From contig SVEW01000138.1 in the NCBI GenBank assembly GCA_015057205.1, positions 1-5,770 of the forward strand: a stretch of DNA of 5,770 bases, given 5' to 3'. This document shows positions 4,709 to 5,770 of this stretch, one piece after another. A model generated the notes under the pieces. That model searched no databases. It was not told where the DNA came from and was given only the letters and a program-made list of their open reading frames with translations. Each line of letters starts with the position of its first letter. Position 1 is the stretch's first letter. The DNA is from Lachnospiraceae bacterium. Lineage in GTDB: Bacteria > Bacillota > Clostridia > Lachnospirales > Lachnospiraceae. A program made the position numbers and the translations under genes.

Positions 4709-5770
4709 CTATCCCTCCAATCCCCGTATGCTTTTCATGGGCAACATGAGTAAAGCCATTGCTCCCATCATCACACCGGCTGCCATAATCACCCAGGCAG
4801 CTCCATGTCCCACACCGATTCCGACGCCTTTTCCAATGATATCTGCCAGTACCCCGGAAAGTCCGTAGGATACCACATATCCCACCTGGGATAAAAATCC
4901 GATGAGTCCCCAGACTCTTCCCTGAGCCTGCCCCGGAATGTTGGTTCGCACCAGATAATCCAGGCAGTTATTTGCCACGGGCAATGCTGCAAAAAACAAG
5001 AATCCGAAGCTGCCGATCTGAAGAATTTTTTCTTCTATACCAAACACTCCAAATCCAATCATTCCCGCACTCGCCGCCAGCAGTCCCAGAACCAGAAGCC
5101 GGACATAGTGTTTTTTAATTCCCCGGATTCCCAGATATAATCCGGATACCAGCATACCGCAGGCACAAATGGTTTCCGTAATTCCCAGGGTTTTCGCATC
5201 AGAAAATGCAAGCACCATGGGCTCCGCCAGAATCTGGAACATTCCCATAAACATGGTTATCAGAGCTAACACCATAACCAGTGCAAACACGCCTTTTTCC
5301 CCGATAAGAATTCTCCATCCCTCTCCAATACTTTTCAAAAACGGTTCCGGTTTCTCGGACACGTTGGTTGCGATTCCCCGTTTTACCACTGCCGCCCCTG
5401 CAACCGTTAAAAAGAAAGTACAGATATCAATAATCAGCAACAGTTTTACATCGCTTATAGTCAGCAGAAAACCTGCAATCATGGGGGAAAGCAGGTATCT
5501 GGCGTTTCCTGCAAGGGACACCAGACCACTTGCTTTGGAATACTCCTCTTTTGTCAGTAAATCTGTAATGGTGGCCCGGAAAGCCGGTTCTAACAGCGCC
5601 GAGAAAACCGCACTGATAAAGACGCCGATACAGATTTCCGCAAGGCTCGCCTCTCCCCTCACCATGGCCACCAGAATAAAAAGGATTCCCAACGCGGAGC
5701 AGCCGTCACCAATCATCATCAATGCCCGCCGGTCGTACCGATCTGCCAGTGCCCCTGCAGGAATGCTTAA
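4709..5770 (-). CDS. MFS efflux transporter, MefA/MFS_3-like, 5' end outside the window
   Basis: A major facilitator superfamily transporter, probably a proton-driven exporter of drugs or other small molecules across the cytoplasmic membrane. The 353 visible residues begin in the loop between helices 2 and 3 with motif A, GALADRYDRR (visible residues 6-15). They then cover about ten helices: four before and six after a central loop containing SEKPEPFLKSIGEG. The segments LLEPAFRATITDLLTKEEYS and TNIPGQAQGRVWGLIGFLSQ are typical positions of similarity to MefA-type and MFS_3 exporters. The missing N-terminus should be roughly 40-60 residues (helices 1-2). A TTG at 5722 could be mistaken for the start, but the frame is open to the window edge and motif A lies upstream of it, so the gene is truncated only by the window. 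It ends at TAG 4709-4711 and is translationally coupled to the DUF6796-like gene. Substrate cannot be predicted. Confidence 0.92.
   Translation of the reverse strand, partial: LSIPAGALADRYDRRALMMIGDGCSALGILFILVAMVRGEASLAEICIGVFISAVFSALLEPAFRATITDLLTKEEYSKASGLVSLAGNARYLLSPMIAGFLLTISDVKLLLIIDICTFFLTVAGAAVVKRGIATNVSEKPEPFLKSIGEGWRILIGEKGVFALVMVLALITMFMGMFQILAEPMVLAFSDAKTLGITETICACGMLVSGLYLGIRGIKKHYVRLLVLGLLAASAGMIGFGVFGIEEKILQIGSFGFLFFAALPVANNCLDYLVRTNIPGQAQGRVWGLIGFLSQVGYVVSYGLSGVLADIIGKGVGIGVGHGAAWVIMAAGVMMGAMALLMLPMKSIRGLEG

Noticed and set aside
5720..5722. TTG at 5722 as the start of the MFS gene.
   Set aside because: The frame is open to the window edge, and the conserved MFS motif A is encoded upstream of it, so this TTG is an internal Leu codon.

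Overview
The window looks like a stretch of chromosome from a low-to-moderate G+C Gram-positive anaerobe, most likely a Clostridia/Lachnospiraceae-type Firmicute. This rests on strong purine-rich ribosome binding sites close to AAGGAGG, GTG as well as ATG starts, a LytTR-type response regulator, an EcsA-like ABC ATPase with a very large permease, and the general protein style. It is an inference, since no rRNA or marker gene is present. Every gene with firm support lies on the minus strand, so the region is read from right (5770) to left (1).

Right part (5770 to about 3900): a 5'-truncated MFS efflux transporter runs in from beyond the right edge. It is followed 2 bases later by a six-helix membrane protein resembling DUF6796, whose ribosome binding site lies inside the end of the MFS gene. 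Directly behind the TAG stop of that second gene, in the same frame, is a 43-codon open frame (3900-4031) whose start sits in a perfect hairpin. It may be a small gene, a remnant or a read-through tail.

Middle part (about 3850 to 2521): an orphan REC-LytTR response regulator (3097-3834) ends in a strong bidirectional hairpin terminator (3041-3077). Next comes a small exported or membrane-anchored protein of unknown function (2521-2988, GTG start). Its predicted -10 element lies just downstream of that terminator.

Left part (2510 to 68): a two-gene ABC exporter operon with a clear sigma-A-like promoter overlapped by a 6-bp inverted repeat. The EcsA-like ATPase (1737-2444) is followed after one base by a 532-residue, roughly 12-helix permease (137-1735), and a bidirectional terminator closes the operon (68-119). 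The permease appears to be two six-helix ABC-2 units in one chain.

The order regulator, exported protein, exporter suggests a possible signalling and export group, but nothing in the sequence proves they act together: each has its own promoter or terminator signals. I see no CRISPR array, tRNA, rRNA, insertion sequence or clearly new defence or mobile system. The points most worth a second look are the in-frame small ORF behind the DUF6796-like gene, the internal duplication of the permease, and the palindrome over the ABC operon promoter.
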